In this document: piece by piece, positions 28,296 through 36,853 of the stretch
How positions within the stretch are numbered: the stretch's first letter is position 1
Layout: each line of letters begins with the position of its first letter
Assembly (NCBI GenBank): GCA_019694835.1
Contig: JAIBBE010000056.1
Span: 1-61,786, forward strand
Direction: 5' to 3'
DNA: 61,786 nucleotides
Source of the DNA: Fimbriimonadaceae bacterium
GTDB lineage: Bacteria > Armatimonadota > Fimbriimonadia > Fimbriimonadales > Fimbriimonadaceae
Notes under the pieces: model-generated
What the model was told of the DNA's origin: nothing
The model's database searches: none
What the model saw: only the letters and a program-made list of their open reading frames with translations
Position numbers and translations under genes: made by a program

Positions 28296-28907
28296 TTGAA
28301 ACGAAGCTTTAACTTGGTTCTGGCTGCAGCGGGGTCCACGACGCTGATGGCGGCCGCTCTCACGGCTCAAGTCGGGGGCGAAAGTACGCTTAGCCAAGCC
28401 GAAACAGAAGGACTCAAGTTCATGCGAGAGGAAGAGAAACTCGCGCGAGATGTGTATCACTTTCTCGCCGAGAAGTGGGGCGACCGGCCCTTTGGCAACA
28501 TTGCACAAAGCGAACAAACCCACATGGACGCGGTCAAGACGCTCCTCGATCGACATGCAATCGCCGACCCAGCAAGCCCAAAGCCAGGTGATTTCAACAA
28601 TCCTGACCTGCAGAAGCTCTACGATGATTTCGTAAAGCGAGGCCGGACTTCAAGGATCGAAGCCCTCAAAGTCGGTGCGACAATCGAAGATCTCGATCTG
28701 TACGATCTGGCCCGGTGGCAAGAGAAGACAACCGCATCGGACGTGCGGCAAGTGTTCAGCAACTTGGAACGAGGCTCACGTAACCACTTGCGGTCCTTCG
28801 TCTCCGTAATGAGGCGTCAAGGTGTGACCTACAAGCCCCAGTTCCTTACGCAGGCAGAATTCGATAAGATCATCGATTCGCCGATGGAGAGAGGACGCGG
28901 ATTCTAG
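28296..28907 (+). CDS. DUF2202 (ferritin-like) secreted protein
   Basis: The TTG at 28296 lies 8 bases after a GGTGGAGG ribosome-binding site and gives the signal peptide MKRSFNLVLAAAGSTTLMAAALTA, so it is preferred to the GTG at 28281; the product is 203 residues. The helical domain contains FMREEEKLARDVYHFLAEKW, FGNIAQSEQTHMDAVKTLL and, after a gap, IEDLDLYDL, which match DUF2202. The spaced Glu and His residues suggest a ferritin-like four-helix metal site. The stop overlaps by 4 bp that of the convergent DUF3500 gene. Confidence 0.85.
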   Translation: MKRSFNLVLAAAGSTTLMAAALTAQVGGESTLSQAETEGLKFMREEEKLARDVYHFLAEKWGDRPFGNIAQSEQTHMDAVKTLLDRHAIADPASPKPGDFNNPDLQKLYDDFVKRGRTSRIEALKVGATIEDLDLYDLARWQEKTTASDVRQVFSNLERGSRNHLRSFVSVMRRQGVTYKPQFLTQAEFDKIIDSPMERGRGF

Positions 28908-29905
28908 TGTTCATGGGAATGCGCTTGCTGATAATGCTCGGCAAGCGCATCACCCCCAAAATCACCCTTGAAATCGCGCCATACCGTATGGATGTGGTTG
29001 CCGTCTGCCTGCGTATTGTCGTACTCGATAACGAACGAAGGACTCTGGATTCGATAATAGTGCCTTCCCTTTCGCTCGACCGATCCGAGCCAGGCGAAGA
29101 CCAAGCTTGAGTATCCTTCCCTTTCTATCGCCTTCAGGCGTCGCTCTTGTTCGGATTTTAACTGGACTGATGCATGGACTTGAATCAAGTCGCGCAGCAA
29201 TTTCTGCTGTGAGGGAGTTAAGTTGTCATAGGTAATACCCAGTTTTCCCTCAATCGCGGCTCGACGCGAGCTGCCGGTTATGATATCGTTCGGTGCATTC
29301 GCAGACAGAACCCCTTTGGCTTTTTGAGCCTCCGATAGGGATTCAACGAGTTGGAAGGCGAGGTCCTGTTCCTTCGCAAGAACCCGTGCACCAGTTGCTT
29401 TCACTTGGGCAGGATTGCTCCCCAAGAACTGCGGGGTGCTTGCAACCGTGACGCTGCCCAAGCTGCTGAACGTTAGCGAGATGTGATGCCCTTCATAACG
29501 CCATAGCCATGGGGTTTCGCTGCTTGGGGCGCCAAAGAACATGAACCAGTATCGGCCCGGATCCCGTTCCTTGTTGCCCCCTTCCATAACCGCGAGAACG
29601 GGTTCTAGATCTCGAATCGCCTCGATCTTTTCAAAGCCCTCTTTGCTGAGCGAGGCCTTCAGCAGATTGCGGGCCGCGCTTTTCTGGGACTCGGTCATCT
29701 CCCCCCAAGACACACCCTTACGGGCACCAGGAACATAACCCCAATGGGTTCGCTTGTCCGATGAGACCGGAAGAAGGGCAGCACGGTGCTGGTCCTTGTC
29801 AAGGGTAGACAGGAAGTTTTGCGCTGCAGCAACCATCGCAGATTCAGTCGCCATCCTTGGCATTCCCAATAGACTCATTACAATAATCCCGGTAAACAGT
29901 TTCAT
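28904..29905 (-). CDS. DUF3500 secreted protein
   Basis: This 333-residue protein has a short hydrophobic N-terminus (MKLFTGIIVMSLLGMP). Motifs are those of DUF3500 proteins: WGYVPGARKGVSWGEMT, an early helix AAQNFLSTLDKDQ, then RYWFMFFGAPS, WRYEGHHISLTF and the C-terminal YDNTQADGNHIHTVWRDF. The last residues are His-rich (HYQQAHSHEH). No activity has been established for the family that I know of. It sits 10 bp after the solute-binding lipoprotein gene on the same strand, so the two may be cotranscribed. Confidence 0.85.
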   Translation of the reverse strand: MKLFTGIIVMSLLGMPRMATESAMVAAAQNFLSTLDKDQHRAALLPVSSDKRTHWGYVPGARKGVSWGEMTESQKSAARNLLKASLSKEGFEKIEAIRDLEPVLAVMEGGNKERDPGRYWFMFFGAPSSETPWLWRYEGHHISLTFSSLGSVTVASTPQFLGSNPAQVKATGARVLAKEQDLAFQLVESLSEAQKAKGVLSANAPNDIITGSSRRAAIEGKLGITYDNLTPSQQKLLRDLIQVHASVQLKSEQERRLKAIEREGYSSLVFAWLGSVERKGRHYYRIQSPSFVIEYDNTQADGNHIHTVWRDFKGDFGGDALAEHYQQAHSHEH

Positions 29906-29915
29906 AGACCCTCAC

Positions 29916-31193
29916 TCATCGGACGCGAAAATACCCATCGATACGACGGACCGTTTCGTTTAGGGCTTCTTGGACAGGAGTCCCCCCGAGCACGTTATCC
30001 ATTGCCTTCTGACCAGCGGTCTCCACGAAATCATATCCCGTAACCCGCGAGCCCCACGGTGGACGAGCGGTGGGTACGATACGTAGAAAGGCTTGCTCTC
30101 TTGGATCGCTGGCCGCACGTGATGCGGCGACATCTTTGCGCGCACAAACTGCGATCCCCGTGCTTTGATAGCGCTCCTGAACAGACCGGCTCGTCATGAA
30201 CTTGATGAACTTCCAGGCGGCTTCTGGGTTGCGGCAGTTCTTCCCCATCGCAAATCCAGCTTCGTACATGACGGTCACGGAGCCTTCCTTACGTCGAGTC
30301 GGGAGCTCCACGACACCGACATCCTCCAATTTAAGGCCTGGTGCTGACTGATAGCCAACAAGAGCCCAATGCCCGCTGATTTCCATGGCAGCCTGGCCGT
30401 TGGCGAAGAGGTCAACACCACCCGCAGCGGCTTCGCTCAAGCTGGGGGCGATCTTCTCCTTATCGATGATCCCCTTCAGGAATTCGATCGCCTCGACGGA
30501 TTGCGGCCCATTCATATAGCCATCAGCCTTGTCCCCACTCGGTGCCAGGACATCACCGTTGTTATTCCATAACCACATGATCCATCCCGGCATCCAGTTG
30601 ACGAACTTGAAGCCATATTGCTTCTTCTCGGGCTTCGCTAGTTTCTTTGCGGTAGCGACGAAGTCATCCCAATTCCAGCCAGGCTGAGGATAGGCGACGC
30701 CCGCTTCGTCGAAGAGTTTCTTGTTGTAGTACATCACCATCGGCGTAAAGTCGCCGGGAATGGCATAGATACTCTTTCCCCGCCGCGCGATGTCAACGAC
30801 GTTGGGGAAGAAGTCGTCAATGTTAAAGTCCTTATCGCGCTCGATCAAAGGCGACAGATCGGCGAGAACTCCGTTGTCGATGAAGATCGCCGCACTCGAC
30901 GCATCCAAGATCATGATGTCGCTGGCGGCGTCGGCAATGAAGTTCAGCAGCATCTTGCTGACGTACTCTTGAGACCCGGGAATTCCCTCGACCCGTATCT
31001 CGATACCGGGATTGGCCTGCTCGAACTCCCGATAGATCGCTTTCTGGGTCCGTGAGAAGTCGCTGTCATCGCCCGCCCCGCCCCAGTTCGCAATCCGCAG
31101 GACCACGCGCTCGGGGGAGGCTTGGCGACAGCCCGCGGAGAGGAACAAGAGCGTCCCCGCAACTGCCGATCGGACCAACGCCCGCGATCTCAT
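29916..31193 (-). CDS. extracellular sugar-binding lipoprotein (ABC transporter, family 1)
   Basis: This is a 425-residue protein with a lipoprotein signal ending FLSAGC (Cys22). Start 31193 is chosen because it gives this lipobox; the longer frame to 31349 overlaps the divergent gene. The mature part is a type 1 periplasmic binding fold: VVLRIANWGG, YVSKMLLNFIADAASDIM, YAIPGDFTPMVMYYNKKLF and AWKFIKFMTS are characteristic. It should deliver a carbohydrate to an ABC importer, but no permease or ATPase gene is adjacent, so the partner must lie elsewhere. Confidence 0.9.
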   Translation of the reverse strand: MRSRALVRSAVAGTLLFLSAGCRQASPERVVLRIANWGGAGDDSDFSRTQKAIYREFEQANPGIEIRVEGIPGSQEYVSKMLLNFIADAASDIMILDASSAAIFIDNGVLADLSPLIERDKDFNIDDFFPNVVDIARRGKSIYAIPGDFTPMVMYYNKKLFDEAGVAYPQPGWNWDDFVATAKKLAKPEKKQYGFKFVNWMPGWIMWLWNNNGDVLAPSGDKADGYMNGPQSVEAIEFLKGIIDKEKIAPSLSEAAAGGVDLFANGQAAMEISGHWALVGYQSAPGLKLEDVGVVELPTRRKEGSVTVMYEAGFAMGKNCRNPEAAWKFIKFMTSRSVQERYQSTGIAVCARKDVAASRAASDPREQAFLRIVPTARPPWGSRVTGYDFVETAGQKAMDNVLGGTPVQEALNETVRRIDGYFRVR

Positions 31194-31263
31194 GCCCTCA
31201 TTGTTGCCCGCGGGCGTCTGGATTTGCACCCCTGCGAGGGCTAATCGGCTAAAGTGCGTCGTA

Positions 31264-33078
31264 ATGAGATCGCGTGCATGGGTTCTTGCTTTTTCGCTGG
31301 TTATCGTTGGTTGCGGTGGGGGAACCGCTCCGGACGAAAGGGTCGCCAAGTACCCGCAAGGGACAACCCTCGAACGTAGCCTGACGCCAACGATCGCCGC
31401 CGGTCAGGGACTCAAGGGAACCTACTACCGACTCGCCCAGACACCAGGCTGGCCGCTCATCGTCCGCGAAGAACTGGCCGTCGCCAAACCCGACCGACGA
31501 GGGCGGCGCAAAGCTATCGCCGCGTTCGTACACCTGACGGACACCCACATTATCGACTCGCAGAGTCCGGCGCGAGCTCCGTTCCTGAGAAAGTACTCGA
31601 CCGGCACCGGTCCGAACGGCATCAATTTCGCCGACGCGTTTCGCGCCCAGGAAGCGCTCAGCACCTACGTGAGCGAAGCGATGGTCCAGCGCGTCAACTC
31701 CCTGCGCGCAGCTCCGATTACCGGAGCCGAACTTTCCTTTGCCGTCTCGACCGGAGACAACGGCGACGGCAAAGGGACCATTGAACTCCAGAACTACATC
31801 AACTGCCTCGATGGCGGCCCGGTCGTCTCTAATACATCGGGGCAAGGCTACGTGGGCTGGCAGGACGACTACATCTTTGCCCCGACCGACAATTCGGTCA
31901 GCGACGCCGAGCGGCAGGAGATTTACGGTCAGTACTACCACCCCAATCAAGTGCCGTCGCAGTGGGCGGGGCGGATATTCCCCGACGACTTCAAGCGCGA
32001 CTACGGCTACCCAGACCACGACGGACTCCTATCAGCCGCGACCCAGAACTTCTCAGCGACCGGACTGCGGATGCCGTGGTACTCGGGAAATGGCAACCAC
32101 GACGGCCTCGTTCAGGGCAACTTCAATCTCGAAGGCGGCACCCTTGACCTCATGGATCAGCTTGCCGAAGGCACGTTCATGATCATGGACTTGCCCGAAT
32201 CTGTCTCGCCTCTTGAGTTCCTGGAGTGTCTCGAGACGGCTAATCAAGCGTGCATCGAAAAGTTGCTCAGCGAGTCGCCGTCACGCACCGTGCCCGCCGA
32301 TCCCAAGCGAAAGATTCACTCCAACCAAGACTTCGTCCAAATGCACCTGAATTCACCCGCCTTCCCTGGCCCGGTGGGTCACGGCTTCACGCAAGCCAAC
32401 CTGGCGAGCGGAAAGCTCTACTATTCGTTCCAAGTTGCGCCCGGCGTGAAAGGGATCATGCTCGACACGGTCAACTACGCCGGCGGTGCGGATGGCTCAT
32501 TGGGTTCGATTCAAGCCGAGTGGCTTGAGGGAGAACTGCGCGAGGTCAGCAGTCGCTACACCAACGGCCTCGGCCAGATCGTCGAGACGGGCGCAGCGAA
32601 CGAACTGGTGGTCATCTTCAGCCACCACAACCTGCAGACCATGGAAAACACCCAAGCCGACCCCACCGACCCGATTCGCCTCGGCGCGGCGGAAGTCGAA
32701 GCCCTTCTGCATCGCTATCCGAATGTGGTGCTCTGGGTCAACGGGCACAGCCATATCAACCGAGTCTGGTCGCATGCCGACCCGACGGGGCGAACCCCAG
32801 GCTTCTGGGAGCTGAACACCGCTTCCCACATCGACTTCCCCCAACAATCTCGAACCGTTGAGATCGTGGACAACCTGGATGGAACGCTTTCGATCTTCGG
32901 GATTCTGCTGGACCACATGGCGCCGTCGGTGACGAATGCACACGGGACGTACAGCATCCTCGACATCGCCTCGATCAGCCGAGAATTGGCCGCCAACGAT
33001 CCCCTGATCCCGTGGCCGAACCAGATCGGAGCCCCGTCTGATCGGAATGTGGAATTGGTGCTCCGCAAGCCATTCTAA
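31264..33078 (+). CDS. metallophosphoesterase lipoprotein (TIGR03767-like)
   Basis: The 604 residues from ATG 31264 give a lipobox (SLVIVGC, Cys17). The calcineurin-like metal motifs are in order: HLTDTH (Asp93, His95), STGDNGDG, GNGNHD, SHHNLQT and NGHSHINR. Large insertions between motifs 2 and 3 fit the TIGR03767-type phosphoesterases. Likely a surface or periplasmic phosphoesterase; substrate unknown. It is divergent from the binding-protein gene, with 70 bp between starts. Confidence 0.88.
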   Translation: MRSRAWVLAFSLVIVGCGGGTAPDERVAKYPQGTTLERSLTPTIAAGQGLKGTYYRLAQTPGWPLIVREELAVAKPDRRGRRKAIAAFVHLTDTHIIDSQSPARAPFLRKYSTGTGPNGINFADAFRAQEALSTYVSEAMVQRVNSLRAAPITGAELSFAVSTGDNGDGKGTIELQNYINCLDGGPVVSNTSGQGYVGWQDDYIFAPTDNSVSDAERQEIYGQYYHPNQVPSQWAGRIFPDDFKRDYGYPDHDGLLSAATQNFSATGLRMPWYSGNGNHDGLVQGNFNLEGGTLDLMDQLAEGTFMIMDLPESVSPLEFLECLETANQACIEKLLSESPSRTVPADPKRKIHSNQDFVQMHLNSPAFPGPVGHGFTQANLASGKLYYSFQVAPGVKGIMLDTVNYAGGADGSLGSIQAEWLEGELREVSSRYTNGLGQIVETGAANELVVIFSHHNLQTMENTQADPTDPIRLGAAEVEALLHRYPNVVLWVNGHSHINRVWSHADPTGRTPGFWELNTASHIDFPQQSRTVEIVDNLDGTLSIFGILLDHMAPSVTNAHGTYSILDIASISRELAANDPLIPWPNQIGAPSDRNVELVLRKPF

Positions 33079-33126
33079 GCAGCGCAGCGCCGGTGCAGGG
33101 CTTCCGCCACCCGTAACCCGCCCGAA

Positions 33127-33170
33127 GATCCGAGGGGGATCCGAGAGGGATCCAAGGGGTATCCGAGGGG
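33127..33170. repeat. short tandem repeat (GATCCGAGGG-like, four units)
   Basis: Four imperfect ~11-base units read GATCCGAGGG, GATCCGAGAGG, GATCCAAGGG and TATCCGAGGG in a row, 50-90 bp after the phosphoesterase stop, at the left edge of the accessory region. Confidence 0.6.
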
Positions 33171-33245
33171 TCGGCCCCATGGATGCATCTTGGATCATCA
33201 GCGGAACCCCTCCAAATCAAAGGCCGAAGTGCCGACCATAACCCT

Positions 33246-33899
33246 ATGTCACTGATGCGACTCAACGCCTTTGCCGGCAACCTCAAAGGAGCCTCCGGGA
33301 ACGCGGTCTACGTGCGCTCACCCTACGGCACCATCCTGCGCAACCGGCCGATGGTCTGGAATGAGCCGAGCGAGAAGCAAATCGAAGCCCGTCAGCGCAT
33401 GGCGTCTGCTGGCCGAGCCTGGTCGGCCCTGACCCTCACCCAAGCCGCCGCCTGGAAGCAATACGCCGCTCAGCAAATCCAATCCACCCCCCGAACCGAC
33501 GAGACCCCGCCTCCGAGCACCCAGAATGTGTTCGTCCGCCTGGCCCTCAAAGTCCTCCACGTCGACCCGACCGCCCCCATCCCCGCCAACCCCCCGACCA
33601 CCGCCTTCCTCGGCGACGCCGTCACCCTCGACGTCACCGCCGAACCCGGCGCAATCCGATTCACCCCCTCCGAGCCCAACGCCCCCGGCATCATCACCGA
33701 ACTCCTGCTGCAGCCCCTGAAGTCCGTGCACCGCCGCACCTACCTCTCCAAATACCGAACCGCCGCGTTCGTTGCCTTTGGTTCCGGTCCACACGACTTA
33801 GCAGTTAAGCCCGGCGTCTACGCGGTGGCCTATTGCTTTGTGCGTGCCGAGACCGGCCAGGAGACCGGCATCGCGGAGTTGGGGACGGTCGTCGTCTAA
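33246..33899 (+). CDS. unknown protein, left flanking paralog of the accessory island
   Basis: This 217-residue protein has no signal peptide. The N-terminal ~90 residues contain GASGNAVYVRSPYGTILRNRP, then WSALTLTQAAAWKQYAA; the same pattern occurs in the gene at 50174 (GTSGNAVYRMTKYGTEFAVRP, WRSLSTAQAAAWNAYAA). The C-termini also align (GVYAVAYCFVRAETGQETG against GTYAVGYQFVNTDTGQETQ). A glycine-rich start, a basic strand and a W-x-x-Q-AAAW-x-YA helix recall the layout of DUF6266-type proteins; that link is only an impression. Function unknown. Confidence 0.75.
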   Translation: MSLMRLNAFAGNLKGASGNAVYVRSPYGTILRNRPMVWNEPSEKQIEARQRMASAGRAWSALTLTQAAAWKQYAAQQIQSTPRTDETPPPSTQNVFVRLALKVLHVDPTAPIPANPPTTAFLGDAVTLDVTAEPGAIRFTPSEPNAPGIITELLLQPLKSVHRRTYLSKYRTAAFVAFGSGPHDLAVKPGVYAVAYCFVRAETGQETGIAELGTVVV

Positions 33900-33901
33900 A
33901 G

Positions 33902-33955
33902 CTCCCCCTCGCCCCGATGAATGGCGGGGAGAGGGAGCCGGGGGGTGAGGGGCAG
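33902..33955. repeat. G+C-rich imperfect hairpin
   Basis: CTCCCCCTCGCC (33902-33913) pairs imperfectly with GGCGGGGAGAGGGAG (33923-33937), followed by a second G-rich run. It lies directly after the stop at 33899 and may act as a terminator; its arms are similar in style to the 85-bp elements but not the same. Confidence 0.4.
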
Positions 33956-34028
33956 CCTGCTCCCAATCACTGCGAAAACCTCACAGCCTACTCCAGGTTT
34001 GCATCGTCCTTACCGACAATAGAATCTG

Positions 34029-35630
34029 ATGGACAATCGCGACGAATTCGACCTGAAGATCACGGCGTGGGGGAAGACGAGGACAGTCGCCCGCTGGGCA
34101 CAGGATCCTCGCGCTACCGGGGATGCCAAGACCATTCTCAAACGCTACCAAAGCGGCCTGCATCCTGAATCCGCGATTGGCTTTCAGGAAGGCGACCATC
34201 TTATCCTCCCAAATGGGCTGAAGGGCATCACGGCGTGGGGAAAGACGAAGCCGGTTAGCGAATGGGCGCGCGATCCCGTTTGCACGGTCACCGCGACGAC
34301 TGTACGCCATCGCCTGAAGTCGGGCTGGGCTCCCGAGAACGCGATTGCGACTCCAAGTCGGGTGTGCGGGCCAAGACGGCCCAAGAGTGCCCCCCGCAAA
34401 CCCTGCAAGACCGCAACCGCCTTCGGCGAAACGAAGATTCTCTCCGAGTGGTTCAAAGACGAGCGATGCAAGGCCTCTCGCTATGCGCTGCTCGGACGCA
34501 TCGCTTCCGGCTGGGATCACGAGCTTGCCATCACGACACCGAACCTTACCGATTTCGTCCGCCAAAGGACGACGGGAGGAACCGTTCACGCCCTTTCTGC
34601 GTTCGGCGAGACCAAGACGCTCGCCGACTGGTCGCGCGACGAACGCTGTGAGGTTTCAGCCACGACAATCGGGGTGCGCCTCCGAGAGGGGTTGTCTCCC
34701 GAAGAAGCGATCACCAATCCGTCCAAGGCGTCACAAGGTTATAAGGACAAGGTGGTCGGGAAACATGACCGCTTCTTCATTACCGCGTTTGGCGAAACGA
34801 AAGACATTCGGCACTGGATACACGATAAGCGCTGCAAAGTGGCGATGCACACCTTGCGCAAGCGGTTGAGCCAGGGCCAAGACCCCGAATTCGCGATGAC
34901 GGCCAAGCCAGGATCGTTCGCCAACGGCAAGATGAAGCCCAAGTACCGCGCCTTTGGCAAAGAGATGACCGTCCAAGAGTGGGCGAACGATGAGAAGTGT
35001 GTCGTCTCCCTCGACCATCTGCGCGCTCGAATCCAGGCCGGTTGGGATGTGGAATTGGCCCTCACGTCGCCGGTTAATATGGCCGAAAACCAGCGCATGC
35101 TCAAGGCGCGAAAATACACCGCGTTTGGTGAAACTCTTTCGCTTCAGGAGTGGGCCCGGCACCCGCTATGCCGATGCTGCCACGGCACCCTTGTCAACCG
35201 CCTTAACCGTGGCGCGGACTTCGAACTCGCGTTAACCACTCCCCCCGGCGCCATTGATATCGCTTCGGGTGCTTCATTGGAAAAGAAGCGTTTTATCGAG
35301 ATCCTTGGGGAGAAGAAAACCCTCACCGAATGGCTGCGCGATCCGCGCCGCGTCGCCACGCCTGATGCGTTCAAGGAGCGGCTGCATAAGGGCTGGAATC
35401 CCGAGGAAGCCTTCCTCACCCCGACCGGCCGCCGGGGCTACGCGAAGGGCACGGTGCGCCCCGAAGTCAGCATTCCCCTCACCGCGTGGGGCGTAACGAA
35501 GACGCTGGTGGAATGGCTCCAAGACCCCCGCTGCACGATTAACGGCGACGCGCTTCGCGCACGCCTCAAATACGGCTGGTCCCCCGAAGACGCCATCTCA
35601 CGACCATCGAGATTCGCAAAGACGGGCTAG
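34029..35630 (+). CDS. nine-module tandem helix-turn-helix-like repeat protein
   Basis: This 533-residue protein is built almost wholly of nine tandem copies of one ~42-residue module spaced 56-62 residues apart, at about 11-51, 67-108, 129-171, 189-231, 251-294, 307-348, 363-405, 424-465 and 484-526. Each reads roughly TAFGETKTLxEWxxDxRC, then a variable triplet, then TLxxRLxxGW and PExAIxxP. The likely fold is a short hairpin, a helix, a turn and a second (recognition-type) helix. Single copies of similar modules occur, as I recall, beside HNH nucleases in phage proteins. No catalytic domain, signal or membrane segment is seen. Modular DNA or RNA binding is inferred, not shown. It stands upstream of the type I RM genes, on the same strand. 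Confidence 0.8.
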   Translation: MDNRDEFDLKITAWGKTRTVARWAQDPRATGDAKTILKRYQSGLHPESAIGFQEGDHLILPNGLKGITAWGKTKPVSEWARDPVCTVTATTVRHRLKSGWAPENAIATPSRVCGPRRPKSAPRKPCKTATAFGETKILSEWFKDERCKASRYALLGRIASGWDHELAITTPNLTDFVRQRTTGGTVHALSAFGETKTLADWSRDERCEVSATTIGVRLREGLSPEEAITNPSKASQGYKDKVVGKHDRFFITAFGETKDIRHWIHDKRCKVAMHTLRKRLSQGQDPEFAMTAKPGSFANGKMKPKYRAFGKEMTVQEWANDEKCVVSLDHLRARIQAGWDVELALTSPVNMAENQRMLKARKYTAFGETLSLQEWARHPLCRCCHGTLVNRLNRGADFELALTTPPGAIDIASGASLEKKRFIEILGEKKTLTEWLRDPRRVATPDAFKERLHKGWNPEEAFLTPTGRRGYAKGTVRPEVSIPLTAWGVTKTLVEWLQDPRCTINGDALRARLKYGWSPEDAISRPSRFAKTG

Positions 35631-35635
35631 CGTTT

Positions 35636-35656
35636 CCCCCTCACTCCGTGAGGGGG
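35636..35656 (+). terminator. hairpin after the nine-module gene
   Basis: CCCCCTCAC (35636-35644) and GTGAGGGGG (35648-35656) form a perfect 9-bp stem with a 3-base loop, starting 6 bases after the stop codon. Confidence 0.55.
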
Positions 35657-35827
35657 ATCTGCGCGAGGACGAAGGACGCTGCGCTGAGGGGGAGGGATTC
35701 TCCGGAAACCCCAAGCCCATAATGCGCTGTGGTGCAAGCCCCAGGAACGACCACGGTCCACCGCACGGTGGGATTCGGATGGTGCCACTCGCGCACGCCC
35801 GAAGTATCGCGCAGCGGGGTCCAGAAG

Positions 35828-36757
35828 ATGACGTACCGCTACCTTCCGCCCGGCATCTGGTGCCCGAACCTCGACCACATCCCCAACCTCCTCAACGCGG
35901 CATGCAAGCTATACGCGACGTACGAACACTTCCCCCCGGACTTGATCCTTAAGCGGCCCAAGGGCGAGGTCCAGCAACTCACAAAGCGGGCGCTGGCTTT
36001 CTACGAAACCTGTCCTGTCTATGCCGAACTGACGGTCGAGGAGGGATGGCTTTGGTGGAAGCAGTTCACGCCGGGTGGCGACTTGGCGTATACGGCGCGT
36101 GCTAACTCCCCCGATATCCTGCTGGGCGAAGCGATCCGCAATTGGCCGATGAACGAATGGGCCAACTTCATGCTCGCGCCGTGGCAGCAGCACCTCGACA
36201 AGAACCTCCAAGGAGACCCGATCGCGATGGAAATGCAGCCCGCCCTGCCCGAGCCACCTCGCAACCCAGCCGACGACTGGGGGACCGGCGTCGCCACCGT
36301 ACCAACCGCCTCGCCGAGCGAAAGGACCGAACTCCCGCTCGGCCTGTTCAAAGTCACCCTGGTCTCCTGCCACCCCGACCGGGTGAAGGATTGCAAGAAG
36401 ATGAAGAAGGCGGACGACTTCGAGTTCTTGCCCTGTACGATGGCCGTCCGCTACGCGCCGGACGAGCCATTTCACTGGAAGGAGCACTATATCTTCCGGT
36501 TCGAGTGCGCCACCCAGTTCATCCCGCGGGTCTTCCAATGGACGGTTGACAACAAGGTGGCGCTCGATGCCGACTGGGCGGTCTCGGTCATTCAGCCCTG
36601 CCACCAATGGGACTACCCCCACGTGAAATTCGACTACACCGACGACCCGCAGTGGGACGTGCTCGGCATCTTCTTCGAGCCCCTCGCCGCGCTGGATGCG
36701 GCCCGCCGGGAGGAGTTCGAGCACGACCTCGCGACGCTGCCCAGGCCCCCGCGGTGA
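35828..36757 (+). CDS. unknown protein upstream of hsdR
   Basis: The 309 residues from ATG 35828 (MTYRYLPPGIWCPNLDHIP) are preferred; the frame is open to 35729 but with atypical composition. The protein is soluble, rich in Trp, Pro and Cys (WLWWKQF, LPCTMAVRYAPDEPFHWKEHY) and matches no family I recognise. The middle (~150-185) is a Pro-rich linker between two domains. It lies between the nine-module gene and hsdR, 96 bp upstream of the latter, in the same direction, and could be part of the island's defence set. Confidence 0.65.
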   Translation: MTYRYLPPGIWCPNLDHIPNLLNAACKLYATYEHFPPDLILKRPKGEVQQLTKRALAFYETCPVYAELTVEEGWLWWKQFTPGGDLAYTARANSPDILLGEAIRNWPMNEWANFMLAPWQQHLDKNLQGDPIAMEMQPALPEPPRNPADDWGTGVATVPTASPSERTELPLGLFKVTLVSCHPDRVKDCKKMKKADDFEFLPCTMAVRYAPDEPFHWKEHYIFRFECATQFIPRVFQWTVDNKVALDADWAVSVIQPCHQWDYPHVKFDYTDDPQWDVLGIFFEPLAALDAARREEFEHDLATLPRPPR

Positions 36758-36853
36758 TGGCACGGGCTTCGATTGCGAACCCTGGTCAGCTTGCGTCGGG
36801 CAAAGAGGTACATTTGCACAAGCGCGGCGCAATCAACGCCACGCGAACGCACG

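Noticed and set aside
35729..35827. Longer start for the unknown gene before hsdR
   Set aside because: The upstream 33 codons (GTTTVHRTVGFGWCHSRTP) look non-coding; the ATG at 35828 begins the well-behaved part.
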